From assembly GCF_018327705.1 (NCBI RefSeq), contig NZ_BNEM01000001.1, positions 1,240,001-1,304,000 on the forward strand: a stretch of 64,000 bases of DNA. Reading direction: 5' to 3'. This DNA comes from Catellatospora sp. TT07R-123. GTDB taxonomy: Bacteria > Actinomycetota > Actinomycetes > Mycobacteriales > Micromonosporaceae. The notes below the pieces were generated by a model. It was not told where the DNA came from and ran no database searches. It worked only from the letters and a program-made list of their open reading frames with translations. Below are positions 40,333 to 51,150 of this stretch, one piece after another. How positions within the stretch are numbered: position 1 is the stretch's first letter; each line of letters opens with the position of its first letter. A program made the translations under genes and the position numbers.

Positions 40333-42150
40333 TCAGCGCGGTGAGAAGTCCTGGTTGTTGCCGGGGGCGTTCTTGCACTGCCACTGGTCGAGCTGCTGGC
40401 CGACGGTGCTGTTGGCGCCGTACACGTCCAGGCACAGGCCGCTGTTCTGATTCCGGAACGAGTACGAGCCGTCCGACTGCTGGACCGGGAGCCACAGGCT
40501 GTTCGACGCGCTGTTGGGCACCTGCTGGACGATGTTGAGGACTCCGGCGGCGGTGGAACTGTTGGCCACGGCCACGTCGTAGCCCGAGTGCTGCGCCTGA
40601 AGGCGGCCGTAGCCGCCGGACACCGGCACGAACTGGAACTTCTGGCTGTTCTGGCCGCCGCAGGTGCTCTGGACGATCGCCGCGCCGGCCGCGGTCGACA
40701 TGCCGCTCACGTCCACGCACAGGCCGTTGTTGCCGATGACGAGCGGGTGGTAGCCGGTCGGGTAGCCGGTGGCCTGGCCGGTGGTGAACTGCCACCAGTT
40801 CATGTTGAACAGGTACCCGCTGCCGCCGGTGAAGCGCAGGTAGAGGTCATGGGTGCCGGTCGCGCCGGTCACCGGGCACGACACCGTCGCCCAGGTCTGC
40901 CAGCCGCCGGTGCCCGCGACGGTGCAGGTCGCGACTGTCGTCCCGGTCGCGCTGTCGATCCGCGCCTCGATCCGGCCGCCGCCGGCTCCCGAGGCCACCC
41001 TGGCGGTGAACGAGCTGGCACCGGTGCCGAAGGCGACGCCCTTGACCTTGACGTAGTCGCCGTTCTCGATCCAGCCGATGTTCATCCCGCCCTCGCCCGC
41101 GGCCTCGGTCTCGATGCCGCTGCCCCACGCGATGGTCTCCGCCTCCTGCCGGACGTAGGGGTCGAGCGTGCCGGCCTGCGGCGCACCGGTCGCCGTCATG
41201 TTGATCGTCGGGATCGTGCCGTCGCTGTTGTAGCTGAACTTCTCCACGGCGACCGACCGCGTGTAGCCGCCGCCGCCGGGCAGCGCGCCGTTGTGGTAGA
41301 AGAAGTAGGAGCCGCCGTTGAAGTCGACGACCCCGGGGTGATTGGTGAAGCTGCCGCCCTGCGTGGGCATGATGGTCCCGCGGTAGGTCCACGGCCCGGT
41401 CGGGCTGGTCGAGGTGGAGTAGGCGATGAACTCAGAGCAGCACTTCGCCGCGAACACCATGTAGTAGAGGCTGTTGCGCTTGTAGAACCACGGCCCCTCC
41501 TCGTACAGGGTCGGCCGGTTCGCGTCTCCGCTGCGGGTGCCGAAGCCCGAGGTGGTCAGCGGGATCTGCGTCGGACTGCCCGAGTACGAGATCATGTCGG
41601 CGTTGAGCCGCACATACCACAGGTGCGGGTTGCCGTAGTACAGGTACGCCTGCCCGTCGGTGTCGATGAAGACGGTCGGGTCGATCTCGGAGCCCTGGAT
41701 CAGCGGACGGCCGAGGGCGTCGCGGAACGGTCCGGTCGGGCTGTCCGACACCCCGACGCCGATCGCCTGCGATCCGTTGGACATCCGCATCGGCACATAC
41801 CAGTAGAACTTGCCGTTGCGGTAGACGGCCTGGCCCGCCCAGGCGTCGGAGCTGGCCCAGCTGAAGGTCGCCAGGCTCATCGGCGAACCGTGGTCGGTCC
41901 AGTTCACCATGTCCGCCGACGACCACACGCGCCAGTCGCGCATCGTGAAGTAGGTCGAGGCGTCTTCGTCGTGTCCGGTGTACAGGTAGACCCGGCCGTT
42001 GTAGACCAGCGGCGCCGGGTCGGCGGTGTAGATGTGCTGCACGATCGGGTTGTCCGCGCGGGCCGTGTGTGGAGCGGCTACCGCCAGGCACGACAGGCCC
42101 ACGACCAGGGCGAGCGCGCGCATCGACGCCCGCCGCAAGGTGATTCTCAC
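40333..42150 (-). CDS. Secreted GH43 arabinofuranosidase/xylanase-type enzyme with CBM6 and RICIN
   Basis: A 605-residue protein from GTG 42150 (ACGGAG upstream). Signal about 1-32; GH43 propeller about 35-335 with Asp44 (TADPAPLVY), Asp157 (EIDPTVFIDTDG) and Glu218 (YEEGPWFYK) as the expected catalytic trio, and the YLYTGHDED motif of arabinoxylan-active members. A CBM6 (about 345-460; RQEAETIAWGSGIETE, GGMNIGWIENGDYVKVKGV, WQTWATVSC) and a RICIN trefoil (about 470-605) follow. CBM6 usually binds xylan. It lies between two esterase genes, and the set would debranch and deacylate feruloylated arabinoxylan. A 42-bp gap to the next gene supports one transcript. Confidence 0.9.
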   Translation of the reverse strand: MRITLRRASMRALALVVGLSCLAVAAPHTARADNPIVQHIYTADPAPLVYNGRVYLYTGHDEDASTYFTMRDWRVWSSADMVNWTDHGSPMSLATFSWASSDAWAGQAVYRNGKFYWYVPMRMSNGSQAIGVGVSDSPTGPFRDALGRPLIQGSEIDPTVFIDTDGQAYLYYGNPHLWYVRLNADMISYSGSPTQIPLTTSGFGTRSGDANRPTLYEEGPWFYKRNSLYYMVFAAKCCSEFIAYSTSTSPTGPWTYRGTIMPTQGGSFTNHPGVVDFNGGSYFFYHNGALPGGGGYTRSVAVEKFSYNSDGTIPTINMTATGAPQAGTLDPYVRQEAETIAWGSGIETEAAGEGGMNIGWIENGDYVKVKGVAFGTGASSFTARVASGAGGGRIEARIDSATGTTVATCTVAGTGGWQTWATVSCPVTGATGTHDLYLRFTGGSGYLFNMNWWQFTTGQATGYPTGYHPLVIGNNGLCVDVSGMSTAAGAAIVQSTCGGQNSQKFQFVPVSGGYGRLQAQHSGYDVAVANSSTAAGVLNIVQQVPNSASNSLWLPVQQSDGSYSFRNQNSGLCLDVYGANSTVGQQLDQWQCKNAPGNNQDFSPR

Positions 42151-42242
42151 TGTTCGACTCCGTTATCGGGTAGTGATGGGGGAAGGGGTGGCGGCGGCGT
42201 GGGCTGCCGTACCGCGGCTCGCCGCCGCCACCGGTCAGGTGA

Positions 42243-43781
<1,539 letters not shown>

Positions 43782-43850
43782 TCACCACACGGCTGCTTCG
43801 ACGGCGCTCGGCCCTCTGCCCTGGGCCGTATGTCCCCAAGGGACAGCACC

Positions 43851-43880
43851 ACGGTAGCGACATATCACGTCACATGTCAA
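43851..43880 (-). promoter_or_regulatory. Operon promoter with GntR-type operator
   Basis: On the minus strand TTGACA (43880-43875), an 18-bp spacer and TACCGT (43856-43851) form the promoter. The spacer holds TGTGACGTGATATGTC, a palindrome-like relative of the fucose-cluster operator ACATATGACATCATATGT. Confidence 0.55.
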
Positions 43881-44009
43881 CGACTGCCTATCGACCGCCG
43901 CGCGGTCGGGAATTACCTGATCAGACCCACTTCACGGCAGCGGCACGGGCGGCCCGACCGAGGGCGATGCCATGGCCAGGGCGGACTTTCTACGCGAAAG
44001 TCGTGGGTT

Positions 44010-44027
44010 ACACATCACATGACTTGC
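44010..44027. promoter_or_regulatory. Possible second GntR-type operator of the esterase operon
   Basis: ACACATCACATGACTTGC closely resembles the complement of the site before the fucose-type binding-protein gene (ACATCATATGACTTAGC at 59842). It lies about 150 bp from the operator at 43851. Confidence 0.45.
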
Positions 44028-44146
44028 GGCGGTAGCAGTGGGATTCCCCGGCGGCCCGATGCGGAGGCTCGCACGATCCGGAACTCGGCAGGAGGGGGCT
44101 GCGGCCAGGTCGGCGGCGAGCGGGTCCGGCTCGCCGTACGGGATGA

Positions 44147-44182
44147 CCGGAGCCCGGACGTCGGGCGACGTCCGGGCTCCGG
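44147..44182 (-). terminator. Very strong terminator after the GH6 gene
   Basis: A perfect 17-bp stem (44147-44163 with 44166-44182) with a tight loop, 7 bp after the GH6 stop. Confidence 0.8.
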
Positions 44183-44188
44183 CACGGT

Positions 44189-45592
44189 TCAGCTGCAGGT
44201 GGTGCCGTTGAGCTTGAACACGGTCGGACTGGTGTTGGTGCCGCTGTAGGTCGCCTGGAAGCCGAAGCTGGTGCTGCCGTTGGTGGCGACCGAGCCGTTG
44301 TAACCGACGTTCTTGGCCGTGACCGCGGTGCCGCTCTGGGTCAGCACGGTGTTCCAGGCGCTGGTGACCTGCTGGTTACCCGCGTAGGACCAGGTGACGG
44401 TCCAGGCGGTGATGGCCGGGCCGCGGTTGGTCAGGGTGACCGAGGCGGTGAAGCCGTTGTCCCACTGGTTCTCCACCCGGTATGCCACCGTGCAGGCCCC
44501 GGCCGGAGTGCTCCCCGACGGCGACGGGGAGGCCGACCGCGACGGGGAGGCTGACGGCGAGGCCGACCGGGACGGGGAGGCCGACGTGCTCGGCGGTGGG
44601 CTGGTCACCACACCGTTCTGGGCCAGCGAGTACGCCAGGTCCGGCACGAACGTGCCCGCCGCGGCGGCGCAGCCGTCGGCCTCACCCGGCGGCTTGATCC
44701 ACAGCAGCGCGTCCACGGTCGACTCGTTGGTCGCCGTGGTCGGCGCGGCACCGGTACCGCGACCGGCCGGGTCGCACCACTCGCTGCCCAGCGCGCCCTT
44801 GCCGTTGCGGCTGACGTCGACGACCTGGTGCAGGTTCCCGTTGCCGAGCGCGTTGAGCACGTTGCGCCCGAAGTTGACCTCGTCGGCGGTCCAGTGGAAG
44901 TTGGACACGTTCGAGAAGAACCCGGCGGCGTTGGCCACACCGGCGGCCTGCAGCCGCGACGCGGTGTCGGAGGCACTGTTCCAGGCCGAATGCCCCGCGT
45001 CGAGGTACACCTTCACACTCGGGTCGGCCTGCTTGAGCCTGCCGACCGCGTAGCTGAGCGCCGAGTTGCGCTCGGACTTCTCACTGGCCGACAGGCACGT
45101 CTGCAACGCCAGCGAGTCGGGTTCGAGGATCACCACCGCGGTACGGCTGCCCAGACCGGCGGCGAACGCGTCCACCCAGGTCCGGTACGCCGAGTAGCTC
45201 GGCGCGCCGCCGGCGCTGGCGCCGCCGCAGTCCCGGTTCGGGATCATGTACGCCACCAGCACCGGAATCTGGTTCACCGCGTTGGCGGCGCCGACGTACG
45301 AGGCGACCTGCGACTGGATCGTGCTCTGGTTGTACGACGCGAACCACCGCGCCTGCGGCTGGCTGCCGATGCGCTGGCTGATCAGCGAGGCCCGCGAGTC
45401 GTTGGGGTTCGCGGCCAGCCACTGGTTCACGGCCGAGGTGGGATCGCGGTAGAAGCTGCCGGACAGGGTGCCGGCCGCGGCCTCACCCGCACCGAGCAGC
45501 AACCCGGCCGTGGCGGCGGCCACGACGGATACCGCGGAGACCGCGGCGGCGAGGATCCGGCGCCGGGGCGAGGACATGAGATCGGGTTTCAA
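44189..45592 (-). CDS. Secreted GH6 cellulase (endoglucanase or cellobiohydrolase) with CBM2
   Basis: A 467-residue protein. CCAGGAG lies 6 nt before TTG 45592, so that start is preferred over ATG 45577, which has no such site. Signal about 6-40 (SPRRRILAAAVSAVS). The GH6 barrel (about 41-330) shows VVILEPDSLALQ with the acid Asp, VYLDAGHSAW, and WIKPPGEADG near the C-terminal loop. A 30-residue Ser/Pro/Arg linker encoded by a repetitive stretch leads to a CBM2 cellulose-binding domain (about 370-467, with CTVAYRVENQWDNGFTASV and a terminal Cys). Most GH6 of this size and loop pattern are endoglucanases. No operator of the two common types was found. Confidence 0.93.
   Translation of the reverse strand: MKPDLMSSPRRRILAAAVSAVSVVAAATAGLLLGAGEAAAGTLSGSFYRDPTSAVNQWLAANPNDSRASLISQRIGSQPQARWFASYNQSTIQSQVASYVGAANAVNQIPVLVAYMIPNRDCGGASAGGAPSYSAYRTWVDAFAAGLGSRTAVVILEPDSLALQTCLSASEKSERNSALSYAVGRLKQADPSVKVYLDAGHSAWNSASDTASRLQAAGVANAAGFFSNVSNFHWTADEVNFGRNVLNALGNGNLHQVVDVSRNGKGALGSEWCDPAGRGTGAAPTTATNESTVDALLWIKPPGEADGCAAAAGTFVPDLAYSLAQNGVVTSPPPSTSASPSRSASPSASPSRSASPSPSGSTPAGACTVAYRVENQWDNGFTASVTLTNRGPAITAWTVTWSYAGNQQVTSAWNTVLTQSGTAVTAKNVGYNGSVATNGSTSFGFQATYSGTNTSPTVFKLNGTTCS
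44512..44592 (-). repeat. Repetitive Ser/Pro linker-coding DNA in the GH6 gene
   Basis: Repeats of a GACGGGGAGGCCGACCGC-like unit encode the SASPSRSASPSASPSRS linker. Such tandem DNA can expand or contract and changes linker length only. Confidence 0.6.
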
Positions 45593-46017
45593 CGCATCTC
45601 CTGGAGGATCTGTGCGTGCAGGATCGGGTACCGCCCGGATCTGTCTGCTACAGAGGCGTGCCATGACGAAGCCGCCGCCGTCGGATGGTTCTGCCCTCAC
45701 CCACGGCGCCGCCTATCGGGCTCCACGGCCATCATTCCCGCCACATTAATCCGGTGTCAACGACTGTCCACAAACGTTCTCGGCCCAACCTCCGTCGCGG
45801 GCGACAAGCAATGTCATTCGCATTGATCCAAAAAAGAGTCGTGCCCGTTCTGTTATCGCCCATCTACCTCAGGAGTCGCACTCCGGTACAGGCCATGACG
45901 CTGAAGTCTGCCGTATTGACCTTGCCGATGTGAGCGCTACCATCGCTCTGAATCGATTCGACAAGCACCGCAGTCCGGACGTCTTCACCCGGCCCAACGA
46001 ACTCAAGGAACCCGGCC
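45593..46017. other. Divergent region between the GH6 and GH54 genes
   Basis: About 425 bp without a gene. It holds the GH54 promoter/operator (45916-45943) and AT-richer DNA at 45815-45860. A half-site CTGTTATCGC at 45850 is too incomplete to call as an operator. Confidence 0.55.
45916..45943 (+). promoter_or_regulatory. GH54 promoter with AraR-type operator
   Basis: TTGACC (45916-45921), a 16-bp spacer and TACCAT (45938-45943) form the promoter; ATGTGAGCGCTACCAT (45928-45943) is an AraR-type operator overlapping the -10 box. This is the only copy found beyond 31 kb. Confidence 0.6.
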
Positions 46018-47523
46018 ATGGACTATTCGAATCAGCGAAGTGCCCAGCGGAGGCGATGGTCGCCCGCATCGGGCGCCACGCTCGTCGCCCTCCTCATCGG
46101 CAGCCTGACCCTGCTGGCCGCTGGTGGCGTCGCTTCGGCGGCGACAGTCGGCACACCCACGCCGATCACCGGCGGCCAGTCCGGCCGCTGCCTGGACGTG
46201 CCCAACTCCAGCACCGACAACGGAGTCCAGATCCAGCTGTGGGATTGCAGCGGTCAGGCCAATCAGTCGTGGACCTACACGTCCGGCAAGCAGCTGCAGG
46301 TGTACGGCGGCAAGTGCCTCGACGCGAGCGGCCGCGGCACGACCAACGGCACCCAGGTGATCATCTGGGACTGCAACGGCCAGACCAACCAGCAGTGGAA
46401 CCTCAACACCAACGGCACGATCACCGGCGTGCAGTCCGGGCTGTGCCTGGACGCCAACGGCGCCGCCACCGCCAACGGCACGAAGATCATCATCTGGTCG
46501 TGCGGCGGCGGCGCCAACCAACAGTGGAGTCAGTCCACGACGACCACACCGCCGCCCGGCTCGGGCCCCTGTGACATCTACGCCGCCGGCGGGACGCCCT
46601 GCGTGGCCGCCCACAGCACCACCCGGGCGCTCTACCAGTCGTACAGCGGCAATCTCTACCAGGTGCGACGGTCCTCGGACAACACGACCAGGAACATCGC
46701 CGTGCTGAGCACCGGCGGCGTGGCGAACGCCGGCACCCAGGACTCCTTCTGCGCCGGCACGACCTGTGTCATCACCGTCGTGTACGACCAGTCCGGTCGC
46801 GGCAACGACCTGTGGTACCAGGGCTCCAGCGTCGTGCCCGGCTCCAGCCAGAGCAGTCCGGCCAGAGCGACCTCGGAGTCGCTCACGGTCGGCGGCAGCA
46901 AGGCGTACTCGCTGTACATCAATCCGGGCAACAGCTACTGGCGCGACGGGCACCTGACCGGCGTGCCGACCGGCAGCGCGCCGGAGGGCATGTACATGGT
47001 GACCAGCGGTGTCCATGCCAACGGCGGCTGCTGCTTCGACTACGGCAACAGCGAGACCACCCGCAGCGCCGACGCCGCCGGGGCGATGGACGCCATCAAC
47101 TTCAGCACGCAGTGCTGGTTCGGCGGCTGCTCCGGAGCAGGTCCGTGGGTCCAGGCAGACCTCGAGTGGGGCCTGTACTCCGGTGGCAGCCAGTCCTGGA
47201 ACTCGAACCAGCGGGCGTTCACGAGCAAGTTCGTCACCGCCACGCTGAAGAACAACGGCACCTCGCGCTTCGCCATGAAGGGCAGCAACTCCCAGTCCGG
47301 CAGCCTGTTCACCCTGTGGGACGGAGGCCTGCCCGGCGGGTACAGCCCCATGAAGAAGCAGGGCGCCATCATCCTCGGCAGCGGGGGCGACTGCTGCAAG
47401 CCGGGCGGCGGCGCGAACCTCAGCGCCGGCACCTTCTACGAGGGCGCGATCGTCGCCGGCTACCCGTCCGACGCGACCGAGAACGCGGTTCAGGCCAACA
47501 TCGTGGCCGCCGGCTACCGCTGA
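46018..47523 (+). CDS. Secreted GH54 alpha-L-arabinofuranosidase with N-terminal RICIN domain
   Basis: A 501-residue protein. Signal about 1-42 (after Arg-rich QRRRW); RICIN trefoil about 45-170 (CLDVPNSSTDNG, NQQW); Thr/Pro linker; GH54 domain about 183-501, starting GPCDIYAAGGTPCVAAHSTTRALY as in fungal AbfB. The vicinal Cys338-Cys339 (GGCCFDYGN) and Glu383 (QADLEWGLYSGG, probable nucleophile) match that family. Fungal GH54 proteins carry a C-terminal AbfB/CBM42 domain; here that position is empty and a RICIN domain is placed in front instead. It releases alpha-L-arabinofuranose from arabinan and arabinoxylan. AAGGAA precedes ATG 46018. Confidence 0.95.
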   Translation: MDYSNQRSAQRRRWSPASGATLVALLIGSLTLLAAGGVASAATVGTPTPITGGQSGRCLDVPNSSTDNGVQIQLWDCSGQANQSWTYTSGKQLQVYGGKCLDASGRGTTNGTQVIIWDCNGQTNQQWNLNTNGTITGVQSGLCLDANGAATANGTKIIIWSCGGGANQQWSQSTTTTPPPGSGPCDIYAAGGTPCVAAHSTTRALYQSYSGNLYQVRRSSDNTTRNIAVLSTGGVANAGTQDSFCAGTTCVITVVYDQSGRGNDLWYQGSSVVPGSSQSSPARATSESLTVGGSKAYSLYINPGNSYWRDGHLTGVPTGSAPEGMYMVTSGVHANGGCCFDYGNSETTRSADAAGAMDAINFSTQCWFGGCSGAGPWVQADLEWGLYSGGSQSWNSNQRAFTSKFVTATLKNNGTSRFAMKGSNSQSGSLFTLWDGGLPGGYSPMKKQGAIILGSGGDCCKPGGGANLSAGTFYEGAIVAGYPSDATENAVQANIVAAGYR

Positions 47524-47540
47524 CGTCTGCATCGTCCGCA

Positions 47541-47570
47541 CCGTCCGCGTCGGCGAGCCGGCGCGGACGG
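47541..47570 (+). terminator. Hairpin between GH54 and GH59 genes
   Basis: CCGTCCGCG (47541-47549) pairs with CGCGGACGG (47562-47570), with extra pairing inside the loop, 18 bp past the GH54 stop. Confidence 0.5.
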
Positions 47571-47639
47571 CGGAGTCCGCAGCACCGGCGCCGTGCCCGG
47601 TCCGGCGCATCCGTTCCGCTTCCCGAAGGGATCCATTCC

Positions 47640-50045
47640 ATGCTGAGAACGAGACGAATTCTTCACTGGTCGCGGCCGGCGGCAGCACTGGCCGCGGCCG
47701 CCCTGGCGGCCACGGGCCTGGTGGCGGTGGCCGCCGACCCAGCGCAGGCCGCCACGTCGATCACCATCAACGGTTCCTCCGGCGGACAGACGTTCGACGG
47801 AGTGGGGGCGGTCAGCGGCGGCGGCGGCAACAGCCGACTGCTCATCGACTACCCGGAGCCACAGCGCGGCCAGATCCTCGACTACCTGTTCAAGCCCGGC
47901 TACGGTGCCGCCCTGCAGATCCTCAAGGTCGAGATGGGCGGCGACACCAACTCCACCAGCGGCTCCGAGCCGAGCCACGAGCACGTCCGCGGGGACCTCG
48001 ACTGCAACCGCGGCTACGAGTGGTGGATCATGGAGCAGGCCAAGGCCCGCAACCCCAACATCAGGCTGGCCGCGCTGCCCTGGGGCGCCCCGGGCTGGAT
48101 CGGCAACGGCAACTTCATGTCCCAGGACATGATCAACTACTATCTGGACTGGCTGGGCTGCGCCCGGCAGCACAACCTGACCATGGACTACATCACCGCC
48201 GCGCAGAACGAGAAGCGCACCGACGCGACCTGGACCATCAACCTCCGTTCCGCGCTCAACAGCAACGGCTACAGCGGCGTGAAGATCATCTTCGGTGACG
48301 ACTACCCCGGCAGCTGGGGCCCGGCCAACACGGTCGCCGGCAACTCCACCCTGCGCAGCAGCATCGACGTGCTCAGCGCCCACTACGTGTGCGGCTACCT
48401 CAGCGCGCAGAGCTCCTGCCCGGTGTCGTCGACCGCCACCGGCACGGGCAAGACGCTGTGGAACAGCGAGGGCGGCTCGCAGGACTACAACGACGGCGCC
48501 AAGCCACTGGCCCGGGGCATCAACCGCGGCTACATCGACGGCAGGATGGTCGCCTACCTCAACTGGGACCTGATCGCGGCGATCACCCCGAACCTCCCGT
48601 GGGCCACCGTCGGGCTGATCCTGGCCAACCAGCCGTGGTCGGGCTGGTATTCCGTGGGCAAGAACAACTGGGCCCTGGCGCACACGACCCAGTTCACCGC
48701 GCCGGGCTGGAAGTACCTGGACTCCTCCAGCGGCTACCTCGGCGGCAACCGCAACAACGGCAGTTACGTGTCGCTGAAGTCGACCAACAACACCGACTAC
48801 AGCACGATCATCGAGACGATGGATGCCACGAGCGCCCAGCAGCTCAACCTCAACGTCACCGGCGGCCTGTCCACCGGCCAGGTACACGTCTGGGCGACCA
48901 ACCTGAACTCGAACAACACCGGCGACTTCTTCGTGCACACGAGCGACATCACCCCGTCGGGCGGTGCCTTCTCGCTGACCGTACAGCCCGGCTACCTCTA
49001 CAGCATCACCACGACCACCGGACAGGGCAAGGGCACCGCGACCAGCCCGGGGCAGGGCTCGCTGAACCTCCCGTACAGCGACACTTTCGACGGGTACGCC
49101 ACCGGCCGGATGCCGAGGTACCTACAGGACATGCAGGGCGCCTTCGAGGTCGTCTCCTGCGGTGGCGGCCGGTCCGGCATGTGCCTGCGCCAGATGTCGC
49201 AGCAGGCTCCCATCACCTGGAAGACCCTCGCCGACCCCGCGACCTACGGCGGGAACCTGAACTGGGGCAACTACACCGTCTCCGCCGAGGTCATGCTCGA
49301 ACGGTCCGGATACGCCCAGCTGGAAGGCCACGTCGGGTCGACGAACCTGGACCCGATCGGCAACTACAACGCCTACTTCCTGCGGGTCACCGACACCGGC
49401 TCCTGGTCGATCCTGCGCAACAACACCAGCGGACAGCTGACCACCCTGCGCAGCGGCACGGTCTCGGCGCTGGGCACCAACCGCTGGCACAGCCTCTCCC
49501 TCGCCTTCTCCAACGGCAGCATCACCGCCGCCGTCGACGGCACCACGGTCGGCACCGCCACCGACTCCACCTTCGGCACCGGCCAGGTCGGGTTCGGCAC
49601 CAGCCAGGGTGAGACCGCCCAGTTCGACAACCTGTCCGTGGTGGGCGGGCCGGGCGGCAGCACGAGTCCGGTCCTCAACACCAACTCCGGCAGGTGCCTG
49701 GACGTGCCCGGCCAGGCCCAGACCAACGGCACCCAGGTGACCCTGTGGGACTGCAACGGCGGCGCCAACCAGCAGTGGACCTACACGGCAGGCAAGCAGC
49801 TGCAGGTGTACGGCAGCAAGTGCCTGGACGCCAACGCGCAGGGCACCGGCTCCGGCACCAAGGTCATCATCTGGGACTGCAACGGAGGCGCCAACCAGCA
49901 GTGGAACGTCAACACCAACGGCACCATCACCGGCGTCCAGTCCGGCATCTGCCTGGCTCCCAGCGGCGCAGGGGGCGCCAACAGCACCCCGATCGTCCTG
50001 GCGACCTGCACCGGCGGCAACGACCAGAAGTGGAGCCGAGGCTGA
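47640..50045 (+). CDS. Secreted GH59 galactocerebrosidase-like beta-galactosidase with RICIN domain
   Basis: An 801-residue protein. Signal 1-38; GH59 barrel from ITINGSSGGQTFDGVGAVSGGGGNSRLLIDYPEP (about 40-360), with Glu191 in TAAQNEKRT as acid/base and Glu277 in LWNSEGGSQDYND as nucleophile. A beta-sandwich and a lectin-like domain (about 360-670, YSDTFDGYATGRMPRYLQDMQGAFEVV) follow as in mammalian galactocerebrosidase, then a RICIN trefoil (about 675-801). In bacteria GH59 probably acts on beta-galactosides of plant polymers such as arabinogalactan; this is inference. The open frame extends upstream into the GH54 gene, but the signal peptide begins at ATG 47640. It may share a transcript with GH54 if the hairpin between them leaks. 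Confidence 0.92.
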   Translation: MLRTRRILHWSRPAAALAAAALAATGLVAVAADPAQAATSITINGSSGGQTFDGVGAVSGGGGNSRLLIDYPEPQRGQILDYLFKPGYGAALQILKVEMGGDTNSTSGSEPSHEHVRGDLDCNRGYEWWIMEQAKARNPNIRLAALPWGAPGWIGNGNFMSQDMINYYLDWLGCARQHNLTMDYITAAQNEKRTDATWTINLRSALNSNGYSGVKIIFGDDYPGSWGPANTVAGNSTLRSSIDVLSAHYVCGYLSAQSSCPVSSTATGTGKTLWNSEGGSQDYNDGAKPLARGINRGYIDGRMVAYLNWDLIAAITPNLPWATVGLILANQPWSGWYSVGKNNWALAHTTQFTAPGWKYLDSSSGYLGGNRNNGSYVSLKSTNNTDYSTIIETMDATSAQQLNLNVTGGLSTGQVHVWATNLNSNNTGDFFVHTSDITPSGGAFSLTVQPGYLYSITTTTGQGKGTATSPGQGSLNLPYSDTFDGYATGRMPRYLQDMQGAFEVVSCGGGRSGMCLRQMSQQAPITWKTLADPATYGGNLNWGNYTVSAEVMLERSGYAQLEGHVGSTNLDPIGNYNAYFLRVTDTGSWSILRNNTSGQLTTLRSGTVSALGTNRWHSLSLAFSNGSITAAVDGTTVGTATDSTFGTGQVGFGTSQGETAQFDNLSVVGGPGGSTSPVLNTNSGRCLDVPGQAQTNGTQVTLWDCNGGANQQWTYTAGKQLQVYGSKCLDANAQGTGSGTKVIIWDCNGGANQQWNVNTNGTITGVQSGICLAPSGAGGANSTPIVLATCTGGNDQKWSRG

Positions 50046-50119
50046 CGCCCTGATCACCCGGCCCAGCCGCACCGGGGCGGCCGGGCCGGGGGGTGCGGAT
50101 CTTCCATGACCGCCCCATG

Positions 50120-50159
50120 CGGTCCGTCGGGCAGGGCGTCGACCCTGTCCGACGGACCG
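50120..50159. terminator. Bidirectional terminator between GH59 and aldo/keto reductase genes
   Basis: A 17-bp stem with one G-U pair (50120-50136 with 50143-50159) and 6-nt loop lies between the convergent genes. Confidence 0.7.
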
Positions 50160-50178
50160 CGTCGTCTCCTGCCGACGA

Positions 50179-51150
50179 TCAGCCGACCGCGTGCCACAGA
50201 GCGTCCGGCAGCCGGGCGAACGCGCCCGTCACCACGGAGTCGACGTGACGCGCCGACCGCATCCCGGTGACGACCGATGCCACCGCGGGATGGCGCAGCG
50301 GGAACTGCACCGCCGCGGCGGGCAGCACGGTGCCGTGCGCCTGGCACGTCCCGGCTATGCGCCGGGCCTGCCGCAACACGTCCTGCGGGGCGGGGCCGTA
50401 GTCGTAGCGCGCGTCGTCGGGTGGCCACGGCCGGGCCAGCAGGCCGGAGTTGAAGGGAGCCGCGGCCACCACCGCGACCCCGCGCCGGGCGCATTCGTCG
50501 AGCAGCCGCGTCCCCGACCGGTCGAGCAGCGTGTACCGGCCGGCGAGCATGACCACGTCGAGGTCGGTCTCCCCGACCATGCGCAGCGGCGCCTGCCACT
50601 GGTTCATGCCGACGCCCACCGCACCGATCACTCCCTGGTCCCGCAGCTTCACCAGCGCGGGGATCGCGTGCCTGACCGCGTCGTCGACGGCATCGTCGGG
50701 GTCATGGACGTAGACGATGTCGATGCGGTCCACGCCGAGCCGGCGCAGACTCTCCTCCAGGCTGCGTTCGACCCCGGCCGCCGTGAAGTCCCATCCCCTG
50801 GTCAGGTCGTCGGGGACGGCGAAGCCGCCGGAAGCGAGGTCCGATCCGGTGGGTGCCGGGTTGGGGCGCAGTAGCCGGCCGACCTTGGTCGACAGCACGT
50901 ATTCGCTGCGGGGGTACCGTCGCAGTGCCTCGCCCAGGCGGCGTTCGGACAGCCCCAGGCCGTAGTGGGGGGCGGTGTCGAACATCCGGATGCCGGCGTC
51001 CCAGGCCGCGCCGACGGCAGCTGCGGCGTCGCCGTCCGCGGTGGCATAGCCCAGGTTGCCGATGCCGGAAGCACCGAAGCCCAGCACGGTGACGTCGATG
51101 CCGGTACGGCCGAGCGGACGCTGCGGCATCCGGTGATCGGCTCCGGTCAC
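50179..51150 (-). CDS. Aldo/keto reductase, probable L-fucose (D-threo-aldose) 1-dehydrogenase
   Basis: A 323-residue protein from GTG 51150, which overlaps the preceding stop by 4 bp and follows GGGGAGG. The AKR tetrad is present: Asp58, Tyr63 (FDTAPHYGLGLSE), Lys89 (LSTKVG) and His149 (IVYVHD). The sequence follows the D-threo-aldose 1-dehydrogenase group, which oxidises L-fucose and related sugars to the lactone with NAD(P)+. Being coupled to a sugar mutarotase gene and next to a lactonase-type gene fits oxidation of L-fucose to L-fucono-lactone. It is the last gene of the five-gene minus-strand series beginning at 53348. Confidence 0.85.
   Translation of the reverse strand: MTGADHRMPQRPLGRTGIDVTVLGFGASGIGNLGYATADGDAAAAVGAAWDAGIRMFDTAPHYGLGLSERRLGEALRRYPRSEYVLSTKVGRLLRPNPAPTGSDLASGGFAVPDDLTRGWDFTAAGVERSLEESLRRLGVDRIDIVYVHDPDDAVDDAVRHAIPALVKLRDQGVIGAVGVGMNQWQAPLRMVGETDLDVVMLAGRYTLLDRSGTRLLDECARRGVAVVAAAPFNSGLLARPWPPDDARYDYGPAPQDVLRQARRIAGTCQAHGTVLPAAAVQFPLRHPAVASVVTGMRSARHVDSVVTGAFARLPDALWHAVG

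Noticed and set aside
44512-44592. CRISPR-like or minisatellite array
   Set aside because: The short repeats are in frame and encode the Ser/Pro linker of the GH6 enzyme; there are no spacers.
45850-45865. CTGTTATCGCCCATCT as another AraR-type operator
   Set aside because: Only the left half fits; the right half has no resemblance to the consensus.
46812-47639. Upstream extension of the GH59 frame into the GH54 gene
   Set aside because: The GH59 signal peptide starts at 47640; the extension reads the GH54 gene in another frame.
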